Below are positions 1 to 10,399 of a stretch of 47,500 nt of DNA, piece by piece. A program made the translations under genes and the position numbers. The number at the start of each line of letters is the position of its first letter. The stretch's first letter is position 1. The DNA is taken from assembly GCA_032718475.1 (NCBI GenBank), contig JAUCBJ010009002.1, forward strand, positions 1 through 47,500. Direction: 5' to 3'. A model generated the notes under the pieces. The model saw only the letters and a list, made by a program, of their open reading frames with translations, was not told the origin of the DNA and did not search any database. The DNA comes from Nemertoderma westbladi (lineage: Eukaryota; Xenacoelomorpha; Nemertodermatida; Nemertodermatidae).

Positions 1-1461
1 AAGTAGCCCATAGGAATACACTACATTTTTTTGGCGATTTTGGCCATTTTGGCCGCCAAAACGACCAAGTTAATGTTTATTGGGATTGGGGACTGTAGTG
101 CACCAATTTTCAGAAAATTTGAAAGTTACATTTTTCGTCTAATTGTTTTTCAATACAGGTTTTCTGGCCCGCAAAATACATTGGAAAATAGTTAAAAATG
201 ATATGATTACTATAAATGGCTGTTTAGTCCTCTCTGCGTAGGAAAAAAATGAAATAAACAAGTAACCAGCACTTTTCAGTTAGAACACAAAATTTTTAAT
301 TCAGTTATACGATGCTATAAATTCACATTTTCAGGTTTTCTAGGGCGCTGATTTTAATGGAATACATTTCTAAAATGCCCCATCATTGCTACTTGTATTT
401 TTCGGCGTAATTTGGCAAATTTTGGTGCTAGGACCAAATTTCGTACCCATTACCAAAAAGTACAAGTTTGCGATGTCCAGTGCTGTTTTTATTGATTCCA
501 TCGGATTCAGGATCCTCATAAACCCGTATAACGCAATAAACAAGATGATACTATCTACTGATCAATTTGCTTATTTTCCAAAATTTGGTTCTGGCACAAC
601 AATTTTCACCCACAGGCGAAAAATACAAGTTTAAAAACTCTTATGAAATTTTTACTGATTCCATTGAATTCAGAACCCTCACAAACCCGTATAACGCAAG
701 AAACAAGGTGACACAATCAATTTATATATTTGATGGTTTTCAAAATTTGGTGCTAGCACCACATTTTGCACCCACTTCCGAAAAATACAAGTTTGAGATG
801 ACTAGTTCGAAAATTATATATTCCATTCAATTCAGAATAGCCATAAACCTCTAAAACACAAGAAATGTATTGTCACAAACAATTTTATCAATTGAATGAA
901 TTTTCAAAATTTCGTGCTAGCACCAAAATTTGCACCCACCACCGAAAAATACAAGTTTGATACGCTTGGTGCAACTCGTATATATTTCATCGAAACCAGA
1001 ACCCCAAAAAACCCCAATTGCGTAAAAAACAAGTTTCACACAATCAATTTACAAAATTGACATATTTCAAAATTTGGTGCTGGCACCAAAAATTGGCACC
1101 CGCCGAAAAAAACAAGTTTGAAATTTCTAAATCAATTTATATGTATTCCATCCAATTGCTAACACCAAAAAACCGGTGTAAATCAAAAATAGAGATGTTA
1201 CAATTAATATTTAATGAAATTTAATTTTCAAAAAACGTCTCAAAAAAAGTGCCAAAAGTAGGGTTAAAAAATGGTGCTATAACTCGAAAACTACCCAATA
1301 TTTTTGAAAACAGTTTTCACTACTAGGAAGACAATAGATTTTTAGGAAAAGTCATAAAATTTCAGATTCCCAACTGCGTTTGCTTCAGAATTATAATTAA
1401 AAAAACACGGAGGGGGTCATATTGACCCCCCCCCCCCCCCCCCCGGGTTTAATAGGGTTAA
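1..1461. mobile_element. Right part of a TTAA-ended (piggyBac-like) non-autonomous element
   Basis: The block ends in a GGGTCATATTGACCCC hairpin, a run of 19 C (1426-1444), GGGTTTAATAGGG and a TTAA at 1458-1461. A terminus of the form TTAA-CCCT next to a GGGTCAATATGACCC hairpin is what I know from piggyBac-type MITEs. The left end lies outside the window, so terminal inverted repeats and the TTAA duplication cannot be confirmed. The interior carries the 163-bp tandem units and no convincing protein. Superfamily assignment is inference. Confidence 0.4.
421..1235. repeat. Diverged tandem repeat, period about 163 bp, five copies
   Basis: The motif TTTGGTGCTAGCACCAA (a near-perfect palindrome) followed by TTTGCACCCACC and GAAAAATACAAGTTT recurs with starts at 421, 584, 746, 910 and 1073, so the spacing is 162-164 bp. 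Copies have many substitutions but almost no length change. Short open frames here are translations of the repeat and are not genes. Confidence 0.85.
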
Positions 1462-3184
1462 AATGAGTGCGGGTGGTCTAGCACTTGGCGTTCACTTATC
1501 GCAAAACAATGGAATTCACTGGGTAGAACACGTCGAATGTGAGAATATTTTAATAATTTACGGGGATAAATCCGCTTATTTTATCGGTGTCGAAACTTGG
1601 CCCTTGGCTGGTTTTAGACCAGCAAACTTACTACTGTATACTGGATACTGCTGTCAGCTCGATGCCCCACTATTTTCAAATAACCGCCTAGCGTGAATAG
1701 TCTACGGTATTCTAAACAATCACTTAAACTACTCTCCGCTATGCTGCGTACAAATTCTTATTTTTTATTTTAATATCGCTAAATTAATTACAGTCATAAA
1801 TACGAATTTGCGTACTAATTACTAGATATTCCAGAATACGTACTTCTAATTTATTACGTACTGGGTTATACTAGCAACAGCCTAAATACTGTATTATTTT
1901 GACCTAATCAGCAATTAATAAGCGTAAACTAAGAAATGGAAAGCAATCAAGGAAACAGCGCCTATCTAAGCATTCACATTCGAGAATCAGGCACTCTGTA
2001 GCAACACACCACAAGTAGCAATAAGCTAGTAGTACGGCAGATAGCGCTAACATCACCAGTCAGCTAGTGCACTAAAATACCCGTACGTTAGTACATCAGT
2101 ATACCAGTATTAGTCAGTGTAAGAACCACAGGCCACCCAAAGCCACACGTAGGCCTCCTAACTAAACCCAAATTCTGCCCCCTAACACTACAAGGTAGAG
2201 ACGAAAATCTGGATCATCAGCCCCCTAATACTGTAACAGCGGCAGGTGCCCGGTCCTCAACTGACTAGCCCCACCGCAACGGTGGCCCCCCGCCAGCGTT
2301 GCACCGCTTTGGATCCTCTGCACTTCCCTCCGTCGCTTCCCCCGGTGCGCCCGCCGCGCCTACCGGTACTTTAGCCCTTCATGCTAAAACAAATAGCTAC
2401 CGTATCGGCGCATGCATTCGCAAACAGTCTGAAGGTCTAAAAGAAATCCCCGTAAGGATTTTCGCATCTCAATTACATAGAAATCAAGAGTCAAATGTAG
2501 AAATCATAGTTTGAGATTGTAATTAAGAAATAATCAGCAGAATAATTATCAACAATTTACATAATTTGAAGAAAAGAAAAGCAAAGAATTCAAATCAGAA
2601 AAACTAAGAGGTATACAAAGCAAAATAACAGCATTACGGGCAAAAAGGCAATAGCACAGGTACAAGATAGATAGATAGATATACATACACCGGAACACGG
2701 CCAATTTATAGCTGACGAAATAGGGATGACGCAATAATCGTCTCATTGGTCCAGCAAGCCATGCCACCATTAGACTAACCTAGAACAGCTGGGCCAATGG
2801 GGAAGCCGGGTTGTGATCCCTTTCCCCCTATTTCACAAATTATTACCATATATTGTAATGAATTCTGTCCCGGTGGGCTTATAGGTTGCTGGCAATAACA
2901 TTAATTTCGCGATTATTAAATTAAGCATAATTCGATATAAAGCCAATTTAGAGAGAAATATAAAAGGAAATTAACACAAATACACAATTAATTCAGTCAA
3001 TATTGATAAACGGCAAATTCGTATTAAGGTTTTATAAGAGTTTGCCACCATAAATGTTATTTACTAAGATTTTATTATAATATTACATACGCAAACTACA
3101 TACTGTACAAAAACGGATGAAATATATAAACTTGGATATTTTATTGTTCCTATCTAATCACGGCCGTACATTATTATGACTTAT
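1462..3184. other. No gene recognised; GC-rich island at 2240-2400
   Basis: No recognised protein or RNA. Around 2240-2400 the base composition is much more GC-rich than its surroundings (CCCCACCGCAACGGTGG, CGCCCGCCGCGCC). This could be a CpG-rich exon or promoter piece, but neither strand gives a convincing product. A (GATA)n microsatellite lies near 2667-2683. Confidence 0.5.
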
Positions 3185-3682
3185 CTAAAATACTTCATAC
3201 TGTATAGTGGGCTGCTTCACTACACAGCGCCATATATCGTAACACAACTGCTTTAAATGCTGCTGTAATTGTTGCCGTTGCTGTTGCTGCTTTTCCAGTG
3301 CCAGCTGGTTTTGTTCACTCACTATTTCTCTTTGTTTATTTAATCGATTTAATTCAAAATCGATATTATTTAATTGTTTCATTTTATTATTCACTGCCTC
3401 CTGCATAGCTTGCAGATTTAATGAGGACTCATTTAATATTTCCCTATAAAGGGAATCTTCGTTCGAATCTTCGTTCTCCTGTTTAGGTCGAACAGTGGGT
3501 GTAACTATTCTATCCCTATATACTGTAGAAGTTTTGAGCTGTGACTGACTATCTGTCTGGCCACTACTTACAGTAATTGTCGAAATACCAAAGGGTGTTA
3601 ATTTGGTTTGGGTTACATTAGCCGCAGATGTTACGTTTAGCTTAGATGGATTTTTGATACTATGATATACTATTTCTTTATG
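3185..3682 (-). CDS. Open frame with a Gln-rich coiled coil, incomplete at its 5' end
   Basis: An uninterrupted minus-strand frame runs from an upstream TGA at 3685-3683 to the stop at 3185. It has no clear start; the first internal ATG is at 3406. The N-terminal half is Ser/Thr-rich and polar. The C-terminal half has heptad-like Leu/Gln/Lys spacing with a run of glutamines, which reads as a coiled coil. It lies 146 bp beyond the stop of the reverse transcriptase frame, on the same strand. Its style resembles the coiled-coil tail of the frame at 9421-7925, so it may be another ORF1-type remnant or an exon. No family is recognised. Confidence 0.35.
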   Translation of the reverse strand, partial: HKEIVYHSIKNPSKLNVTSAANVTQTKLTPFGISTITVSSGQTDSQSQLKTSTVYRDRIVTPTVRPKQENEDSNEDSLYREILNESSLNLQAMQEAVNNKMKQLNNIDFELNRLNKQREIVSEQNQLALEKQQQQRQQLQQHLKQLCYDIWRCVVKQPTIQYEVF

Positions 3683-3827
3683 TCATATAATTGATTAACA
3701 TTACAAGCATTTAGTTAAGAAATCAAGTCACATTAACGCAAAGAGATACAAACGTTAAGTAAAAGAGATATTAACATTAATATTGATTGTCTAAAGATAG
3801 CAGTACAGCCAAGGCTCCAAAGCTGTT

Positions 3828-6592
3828 CTAAATACTGCTTGGCAGCCCAGCACCGTCCTCAAACCCCTGCCCACTTCTCCACTTCACCCACAGGCCCCGT
3901 AGACAATGGGAGGCCCCGCGTATTATCGCGAACTGGGTCCGATCGCGAGTTCGGACCCAGCCCATCGTGGTGCTGAAAGGTCGCCCCCAGGAATGGTGCA
4001 GCCTATCAGCCAAGATACGGAGGAGGTGGTTTGCCTGCGGAGCGAGTACGCCGTCACAGGACGCAACAAACGGGGAGAAGTAACCTCGTCGTGCCGTCAC
4101 TGCTTCCGCGTACAGCCGCTTCTTTTGGTCTTCGGCCGACTCGAGGATAGACATTGGGGTACGACCCACATAGGACCCGGCGTCAAGGTTGATAACCCGA
4201 ATGTCTATCAACGCCTGGGTCTGTGGGTTTAGCGCACCCCGTATCCCCACATCGCACCGAAGACCTGCGGCACCCTCCACTCCCTGCTGCTCGCGGACAA
4301 CCGGCTCGCAGACTATGTTTCGAGATCCGAAAGCCATAGCCGAGAGGTCTCCAACCACATCCCGTAGTTCGTTATGGCGCTGTATAACAAGGCCGCCTTT
4401 TTTACAATTTAAACCGTGGTTTAAATTGAAGGCGGCCCCGCACCCATCGCACCGGCTTGGCACTGCCGCCAGGGGGTGGCCGTATCGGATCGCCAGCGCG
4501 TCCCGGAACTCCAGGGGGGACAAGTCCATCTGGTGGTCGGCCATGGGCAGGGAGGAGATCCACCCACTCGAACGGAAGTCGGCGGTACGTTGTACAGTCC
4601 GCCGGCGGTCCAGTGGCAGTTCCTCCAGCACAGCTTCCAAGTTGGATTTCTCTCTCCCAAGCTGCTGCTCCTGTCCTTCCTTCCTTGCCCGCTGTAGACA
4701 ACCGAGGTGTTGCGCGTTGGAGAACTCGCGGTGTCCCAAAATGGCCTCGGCAAGGGATCTGGTTCCCGCCCGCGATACGGCGTATGAATGTAGGGCCTCG
4801 GTTACGGGATTCCGCAGTCCCATTCCTGCCATCCGTGGGGAGAGGGCGAACAGAATGAGTTCATTGGAGGAGATTGGGCCGCCCAAGACGGCCAGCAGGA
4901 ATCTCTGTACGATTGCCTCCTCCAGTGGCTGGTACTCGTCACCACAGTCAGGGGATACCCGCTGTAGGTAGGCCCACTCCCTCTGGAGGGAGCAGGCCAT
5001 GGCAGCGAATGCGGCTTGGGGCTGGGACACCGCAATCTCGGCAAGGCGGTCCACCGATGCTACCCAGGCAGCAACCTTGGCGCGAACAAAACCCTTCCTT
5101 TCAGCGTCTCTACCAAGAAATCCCCCGAGGAATCGATTTCCCGTCACAATGTTTACGGAATGGCCTGCAAACACTCTTTCTGCTTCCTCCATGAATTGGG
5201 AAGCTACCACGAGGTAGCTTTTGCTGGGTTCGGGGAAGTATCCAAGGGTTGGGCCGAACCGCTGCAGTTCGAGGAACCACTCAAGGATGAGTTGCAGTTT
5301 ACCAGCCGCAGACGAGTCGTCGGCGAACCAATTCTGGAGTACAGGCGGCTTCCGGAGGCGGTGGATGAGGGGGAGGATACCTGAGGAGTACTCCAGCATC
5401 GCGAGGGGGTCTCCTTGAGTGGTTCCCTCCTCGCTGAATAGTATCTCCTCTGTCCCACGGATGGTTAGGATACTGTGCCCCCTGTAGCAATTAAAAAGAA
5501 ACAGGGAGCACCTGGGCCACTTCTGACGGGCGTTCCACAGCGCGGCTGTCCGGTTCAGCGAGTTGAACGCGTTGGATGCGTCAACGAGGAGAATCCCCCA
5601 GCCGTCCTCCTTCCGCTCCTCGAACAACTCCGCCATCGTGTCGACGGCGGCCTCCACCCCGGCTGACGTGCCTGTGGAGAGCTGCTCAGCGCCGCAGGTC
5701 GCAGTGACGTCATCACCCGTCGCTTCCGCCATGGATCGGCCGAGAATCCGCCGCAGACATTCCCGATGCCGATCGGGCGGACCCCCGGGCACTTGTCCAG
5801 GGCGATCAAACGGCAGGACATCAGGGCACGCACCGACTCCCAGGGTACGACTGAGTTCGCGAGGGCTCTCGCTATTCCCGCGACTGAGTCACGGAGGCGT
5901 TCACTGTGGGCACCATACCGGAGGAGGAAGTCGCCCCACCGCGTTGAGTCAGTCCCAGCAGGTCCGGCGCCACCGTATAGTCGGCGCGCTGCAGTCTCGA
6001 TATGCGATGCTGTGATGTCCACATCCACTCGAGTAGGGAGGTCCTGGTCGGTTTGGGTTAGAGATTCTGGTGGGGGTGGGGAAGCAGGGGGATGCTTGGC
6101 TCGTAAAAGGTCAAGGACCTTAACCTTCTGCCCTCCCATATCCACCTCATCATTAGGATCTAACACTCCCCCACTCTCCCGACTCGTTACCCATCTTACT
6201 GCGCTGCGGATCTTCCCTTCCAGCATCAACCGAGTGAACACACGGACAGTGTTCTCTTTGTCATCCTCGGCCGACTTACGTTTACCCTTCTGCCCCCTCC
6301 CAAACATAAGGGAGCTGCGTTCAGCCTCTTGAAGCAGCGCCTCGAGCTGCCCAGACCTCCACATCTCCAGTCTACGTATTAGAAGGCGACGGATATCAGC
6401 TGCCTTCATGACCTTTGGGTCGCGGTGGAGGAGCAGCGACTCGGTTAACAGGATCCGCTCCGAGCGCGCGATGGCGGCGTTGTGCTGCAGCCCCGTTAAG
6501 AAGGCCTTTGACTCTGCCGCCATCAGCTCGACTACATCTCTCCCTACAGCGCCCCCTGGCAGTCTATACTTTGCACCACACAGCTGGGTAGC
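3828..6592 (-). pseudogene. RLE-type non-LTR retrotransposon polyprotein (reverse transcriptase plus restriction-like endonuclease), one frameshift
   Basis: This frame copies element RNA into DNA at a nick made by its own endonuclease. It opens after a TGA (6595-6593); the first ATG is at 6523. The N-terminal part has the RRLEMWRSGQLEALLQEAE and FTRLMLEGK blocks typical of this RT group, then LIALDKCPGVRPIGIGN. A single-base shift near 5755 moves the rest into the next frame, which continues to the stop at 3828. In that part the catalytic motifs are LLVDASNAFNSLNR (residues 68-81 of the frame opening at 5792), EGTTQGDP (122-129) and FADD (156-159). A CCHC knuckle follows (C448, C451, H459, C463), then RHNELRD (472-478), and a PD-(D/E)XK-like pair in RCDVGIRG and LIDIRV (D514, D530). 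These are hallmarks of R2/R4/NeSL/CRE-like elements. The exact clade is not assigned. All key residues are present apart from the frameshift. Confidence 0.85.
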
Positions 6593-7879
6593 TCATCTCC
6601 ACTGATGGAGGAGACAGTCCGGCGCGGGCCCCTTCCCAACCAAGGGGGCCCCAAAAGCCCTCACCATCAGGTCCTGCGGGTCCGTGTTGACGGGTGGGTT
6701 TGTACTCCAGTGCCGGCCGAAGTGAGTTGTGTCACCAGTAAATGTGGGTCCCGTCTGGGTAGGGGGGTACAACAGACTAGATGCACCAGGCTGATGTGCG
6801 AGACCTGCATCGTTTGTAGGGGGACCCGTATGACAGGGTGGCCCCAGCTGAGTAGGGTGACCCAAGAACTGAGTAGGGGGATCCGTCTGAGTAGGGGTGT
6901 CTGTCTGAGTGGGGGGATCCGTCTGAATAGGGGGATCCAACTCAGTAGGGGGACCCAAGAGCTGAGTAGGGAGATCCGTCTGGCTATGGGGACCCAACTG
7001 AGTTAGGACACCCGGCTGCGTAAGGGACACCGATTGAGTGAGGGGATCCGTCTGAGTAGGGGGGTCCAACTGAGTAAGAGGTTCCAACTGAGTAAGGGGA
7101 TCCAACTGCGTAGGGGGACCCAATAACTGAGTAGGGGGATCCGTCTGAGTAGGGGGATCTGTCTGAGTGGGGGGGTCCGTCTGAGTAGGGGGATCCAACT
7201 GAGTAGGGGGACCCAAGGACTGAGTAAGGGGATCCGTCTGAGTAGGGGGATCCGTCTGAGTAGTGGAATCCGTCTGAGTAGTGGGATCCGTCTGTGTAGG
7301 GGGATCCAAATGAGTAGGGGAACCCAAGAGCTGAGTAGGGTGATCCATCTGGCTTGGGGGACCCAACTGAGATACAACACCCGGCTGCGTAGGGGATACC
7401 AGCTGAGTAGGGGGACCCAAGAACTGAGTAAGGGGATCCGTCTGAGTAGGGGGATCCGTCTGAGTAGTGGGATCCGTCTGTGTAGGGGGATCCAAATGAG
7501 TAGGGGAACCCAAGAGCTGAGTAGGGTGATCCGTCTGGCTAGGGGGACCCAACTGAGATACAACACCCGGCTGCGTAGGGGACACCAGCTGAGTAGGGGG
7601 ACCCAAGAACTGACTAGGGGGATCCGTCTGAGTAGGGGGATCCAACTGAGTAGGGGGACCCAAGAGCTGAGTAGGGGGATCCGTACGGCTAGGGGGACCC
7701 AACAGAGTTCCAACGCCCGGTTGCGTAGGGGACACCAACTGAGTAGGGGGACCCAAGAACCAAGGATGGGGTACCATCTGACTAGGGGGATCCGGTTGAG
7801 TAGGGGGATCCGACTGAGTAGGGGAGCCCACCAGAGTTTCATCGAGGTCCTTCAACGTATCATCTAGTTCATCATGGAT
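6593..7879 (-). CDS. Pro-Thr-Gln-Asp repeat protein upstream of, and in frame with, the reverse transcriptase
   Basis: The frame opens after tandem TAA TAA (7885-7880) and ends at TGA 6595-6593. There is no ATG near the start. About 330 residues consist of 7-residue repeats of the type PPTQTDP (21 bp), organised in larger blocks containing LGPPTQLVSPTQPGV. The last roughly 70 residues are not repetitive. The next codon after the TGA begins the reverse transcriptase frame in the same phase. The part is therefore best read as the N-terminal region of one long polyprotein, broken or recoded by a TGA. The function of the repeat is unknown; a disordered linker or nucleic-acid-binding region is possible. 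A splice junction between this frame and the one at 7925 has not been excluded. Confidence 0.6.
   Translation of the reverse strand: MHDELDDTLKDLDETLVGSPTQSDPPTQPDPPSQMVPHPWFLGPPTQLVSPTQPGVGTLLGPPSRTDPPTQLLGPPTQLDPPTQTDPPSQFLGPPTQLVSPTQPGVVSQLGPPSQTDHPTQLLGSPTHLDPPTQTDPTTQTDPPTQTDPLTQFLGPPTQLVSPTQPGVVSQLGPPSQMDHPTQLLGSPTHLDPPTQTDPTTQTDSTTQTDPPTQTDPLTQSLGPPTQLDPPTQTDPPTQTDPPTQTDPPTQLLGPPTQLDPLTQLEPLTQLDPPTQTDPLTQSVSLTQPGVLTQLGPHSQTDLPTQLLGPPTELDPPIQTDPPTQTDTPTQTDPPTQFLGHPTQLGPPCHTGPPTNDAGLAHQPGASSLLYPPTQTGPTFTGDTTHFGRHWSTNPPVNTDPQDLMVRAFGAPLVGKGPAPDCLLHQWR
6840..7840. repeat. 21-bp coding minisatellite
   Basis: Units such as GTCTGAGTAGGGGGATCC recur at 21-bp spacing with variants (AACTGAG, GAACTGAG, CACCCGG blocks). 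The variants form longer blocks, for example 7200-7400 resembling 7400-7600. Because the period is a multiple of three, all six frames tend to stay open. The plus-strand frames here are shadows. Confidence 0.85.
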
Positions 7880-7924
7880 TTATTAATAAACGGGGAATAA
7901 TATTGGGTGCCGCAAGAGGGGTGT

Positions 7925-9421
7925 TCATAGGTCTGAAAAATCTGAGTCGGAGTCAGTTCTAAGAGTGTTGGGATTTTTAACAGAATTAGCGGGATTTTGA
8001 GGTGGCAGTTCTGGCAGGCGATGGCGTTCAGCCCATTCTAAACGCCTTCCACTTCTAGAAGTTCGAGATCTGTCCGACGATTTATCGAACTCGTCGGGGG
8101 AGGTATAGCAATCTAATTGCTTAGTCACGGTCTCCTTGCGGTGTTCATTTATTTGAGAGTCTGACTGTTGTTTTTCTATTGATTCAATTTCTTTTAGTAT
8201 GATCTCTCGCTCCCTTTCATCTTGCCTTCTTTTCTGTTTCACTAGAAACTGATTTCTGCATTCCTCTTGTTCCAATTCGCATTTTCGTTTCTCTGCTTCC
8301 GCTTCCACTTCGCGTTTTCGTTCCTCTGCTTCATATTCACGTTGTAAGCTTTCATCCCCGATCCGTTCGTTGAATTGTTTTAATTTGTTTTGTTTTTCCT
8401 CCTTGTCCCGGTCCATAATCGCTCTCCGTTGACTTTCTGTATCCATTTCATTATGGATATCCCTTAGGATTCTTGTAGTAGTGGGACTAGATGGCGGATG
8501 GCCACAAAGTCTTCTTATCAGCTCTTCTTCTCCCACTTGCTCTATGTATTCTCCGAGGTGTTCACGGATCGCATTTTCTTGTGGCGTTTGAGTCTCGGGT
8601 TCAGTCTGAGTGTATCCTTCAATGTCACAGGCATCAATTAGGGATGGATGATCGGAATCCAAATTTTCAGGATGAGAGGGTTCGCCTTGGATGGAGAGGC
8701 AAGTATGTGCTGACAAGGCGAATTTTCTTATATTTTCACTGGCTGTGGTTTCTATCACTGCAGCTCCAGTCCGGACGGCGGATTGATGGAAGGCAGAAAG
8801 GATTATTCGTATACATATTATTATCTCCTTAATGTCATAGAAGAGTGACGGAGAATTATCTATATTTGGGTCCCATAAGGCGGTTTCAAAACCGGAGATT
8901 TGTTTGGCAAATCCGGTTTGAAATCCCCTCAGGGTCCTTCCCACTTTGGTAATATCTGTGGGATCAGCCGGTACTTTCAACGCTGTCAATTCATCAGAGG
9001 TGGCAGAATGTAGTTGAAAAAACTTATAAAATGATGGATAATTGTAATATCGCAATACAGCCTGTTGCATATCTGTGACATACATGGAGAGTATCTGAAC
9101 TTCCGACCCCTTTTCGGTGGCCCTATAATTATCAATGGCCCTTAGTAGGCCAATTAATAAACCTGGGGAAGGGGCCATAAGTGGGTCCGTTCCTAACGGC
9201 AGGTTTAAACCTATGTCTGTGTCGACTTCTGTCCGATCTAAGTCGGAGGTCGCAGTCACTCGCGGTTGGTCTGGTTGTGATTCGAGGCCAGCAGTGGGTT
9301 GGTTAGTTCTGGTGACGGGGGGTGGTCGATTTAATTTTGAAGGCATAATGGGGTTGCCTGTCTGATTGGAACTGGAATATTCCGGTTTGGGCAATTCTCC
9401 TAAGGGTAACCTACCTATCAA
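7925..9421 (-). CDS. ORF1/gag-like protein with coiled-coil C-terminal half (intact copy)
   Basis: A 498-residue frame on the same strand and in the same phase as the repeat protein and reverse transcriptase downstream. Residues about 75-240 form a globular-looking region (TDPLMAPSPGLLIGL, RYYNYPSF, VGRTLRGF). Residues about 325-435 are dense in Glu, Arg, Lys and Gln with heptad spacing, which predicts a long coiled coil. The tail is Ser/Asp-rich. There is no zinc knuckle. Non-LTR and LTR elements often encode a coiled-coil RNA-binding ORF1/Gag ahead of the polymerase, and the position fits that role. I do not recognise the family, so the role is inference. A second, broken copy lies just upstream (10396-9601). 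Confidence 0.6.
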   Translation of the reverse strand: MIGRLPLGELPKPEYSSSNQTGNPIMPSKLNRPPPVTRTNQPTAGLESQPDQPRVTATSDLDRTEVDTDIGLNLPLGTDPLMAPSPGLLIGLLRAIDNYRATEKGSEVQILSMYVTDMQQAVLRYYNYPSFYKFFQLHSATSDELTALKVPADPTDITKVGRTLRGFQTGFAKQISGFETALWDPNIDNSPSLFYDIKEIIICIRIILSAFHQSAVRTGAAVIETTASENIRKFALSAHTCLSIQGEPSHPENLDSDHPSLIDACDIEGYTQTEPETQTPQENAIREHLGEYIEQVGEEELIRRLCGHPPSSPTTTRILRDIHNEMDTESQRRAIMDRDKEEKQNKLKQFNERIGDESLQREYEAEERKREVEAEAEKRKCELEQEECRNQFLVKQKRRQDEREREIILKEIESIEKQQSDSQINEHRKETVTKQLDCYTSPDEFDKSSDRSRTSRSGRRLEWAERHRLPELPPQNPANSVKNPNTLRTDSDSDFSDL

Positions 9422-9429
9422 CAGCAGCT

Positions 9430-9635
9430 ACCGAAAGGTTACTTCGGAGTAGGACAGTCATGTGACTAATATTGCTTGTAGAAACAACAAACAATTCCAC
9501 CCAAGAATTTTATTGCTTTTTTAAATATTACACTGACAGAGATCCAAGTTGTAAATAATGGATCTGAGGGGGAAATAATGAGCTGAAATGTTAAATAGCT
9601 CTATGATATGTATGTATATCGGTTAATAGCAGTCT
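9430..9635. repeat. About 200-bp duplicated spacer, copy 1
   Basis: Similar in the same orientation to 10955-11150. Shared words include ACAATTCCACCCAAGAA, TCCAAGTTGTAAATAATGG, AATGAGCTGAAATGTTAA and ATGTATGTATATCGGTTAA. It lies just upstream (minus strand) of the intact ORF1-like frame. It marks the tandem duplication unit of about 1.5 kb. Confidence 0.8.
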
Positions 9636-10396
9636 CTATCACTGCGGCTCCTGTCCGGACAGCGGATTGGTGGAAGGCAGAAAGAATGATACGGATGCGT
9701 ATGATTCTCTCCTTGATGTCATAGAAGAGAGAGGGAGTGTTGTCTACATTAGGGTCCCTTGAGATGGTTTCAAAGCCGGATATCTGTTTAATAAATCCGG
9801 TCAGAAATCCTCTCAGGGTCCTTCCCACTTTGGTGATGTCAGTTGGGTCTGTAGGTACTTTCAACTCCGTTAGTTCATCAGAGGTGGCAGAATGTAGTGG
9901 AAAAAACTTATCCATTGAAGGATAATTGTAGTATTGCAATACAGTCTGTTGCATCTCTGTAATGGTCATTGAAAGTATCTGTACTTTCGAACTCCTTTCG
10001 GAGGCTCTGTAATTGTCAATGGCCCTTTGTAGACCGATAAATAAACCTGGGGAAGGGGCCATTAGTGGGTCCGTTCCTATCCGCAGGTTTAATCCTGTGG
10101 CTGTATCAACTTCCGTCCGGTCTAAGTCGGAAGTCGCAGTCACATTTGTCCATTTGTGTTTCGAGGCCAGTAGTGGATTGGTCAGTTTGGGTGACAGGGG
10201 GTGGTCGACCTAATTTAGAGGGCATAATAGGGTCACCTAATTGATTGGAACCAGGGCGCTCCGGCTCGGGCAATTCTCTAGTCAGGGATCTGTCCGAGTC
10301 AGAATGCATCGGTATCGCAGTCACATCAAGATTAGGAGTTTGGTCACTAAGGGAACTGTCTGAAGCGCTTTTATGAGCACTGGAGCGATAAGACAT
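9601..10396 (-). pseudogene. Broken second copy of the ORF1-like gene
   Basis: The protein closely parallels the copy at 9421-7925. Shared blocks include DPIMPSKLGRPPPVTQTDQ, TDPLMAPSPGL, NYPS, SATSDEL, DPTDITKVGRTLRGF and AFHQSAVRTGAAVIET. This copy keeps an extra N-terminal stretch (from ATG 10396) absent from the other. It has a frameshift near 10140 and stops being similar at about 9635, right after the AAVIET block. It then runs into non-homologous sequence and a stop at 9601, so the whole coiled-coil half is missing. It is a partial tandem duplicate, not a functional gene. Confidence 0.75.
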
Positions 10397-10399
10397 TTT

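Noticed and set aside
3906-6332. Plus-strand open frames of 100-260 codons opposite the reverse transcriptase
   Set aside because: They lack any family signature, and the minus strand carries clear RT and RLE motifs. They are GC-driven shadows.
7003-7867. Repeat proteins in other frames over 7.0-7.9 kb
   Set aside because: The 21-bp minisatellite opens all frames. Only the minus frame in phase with ORF1 and the reverse transcriptase has supporting context.
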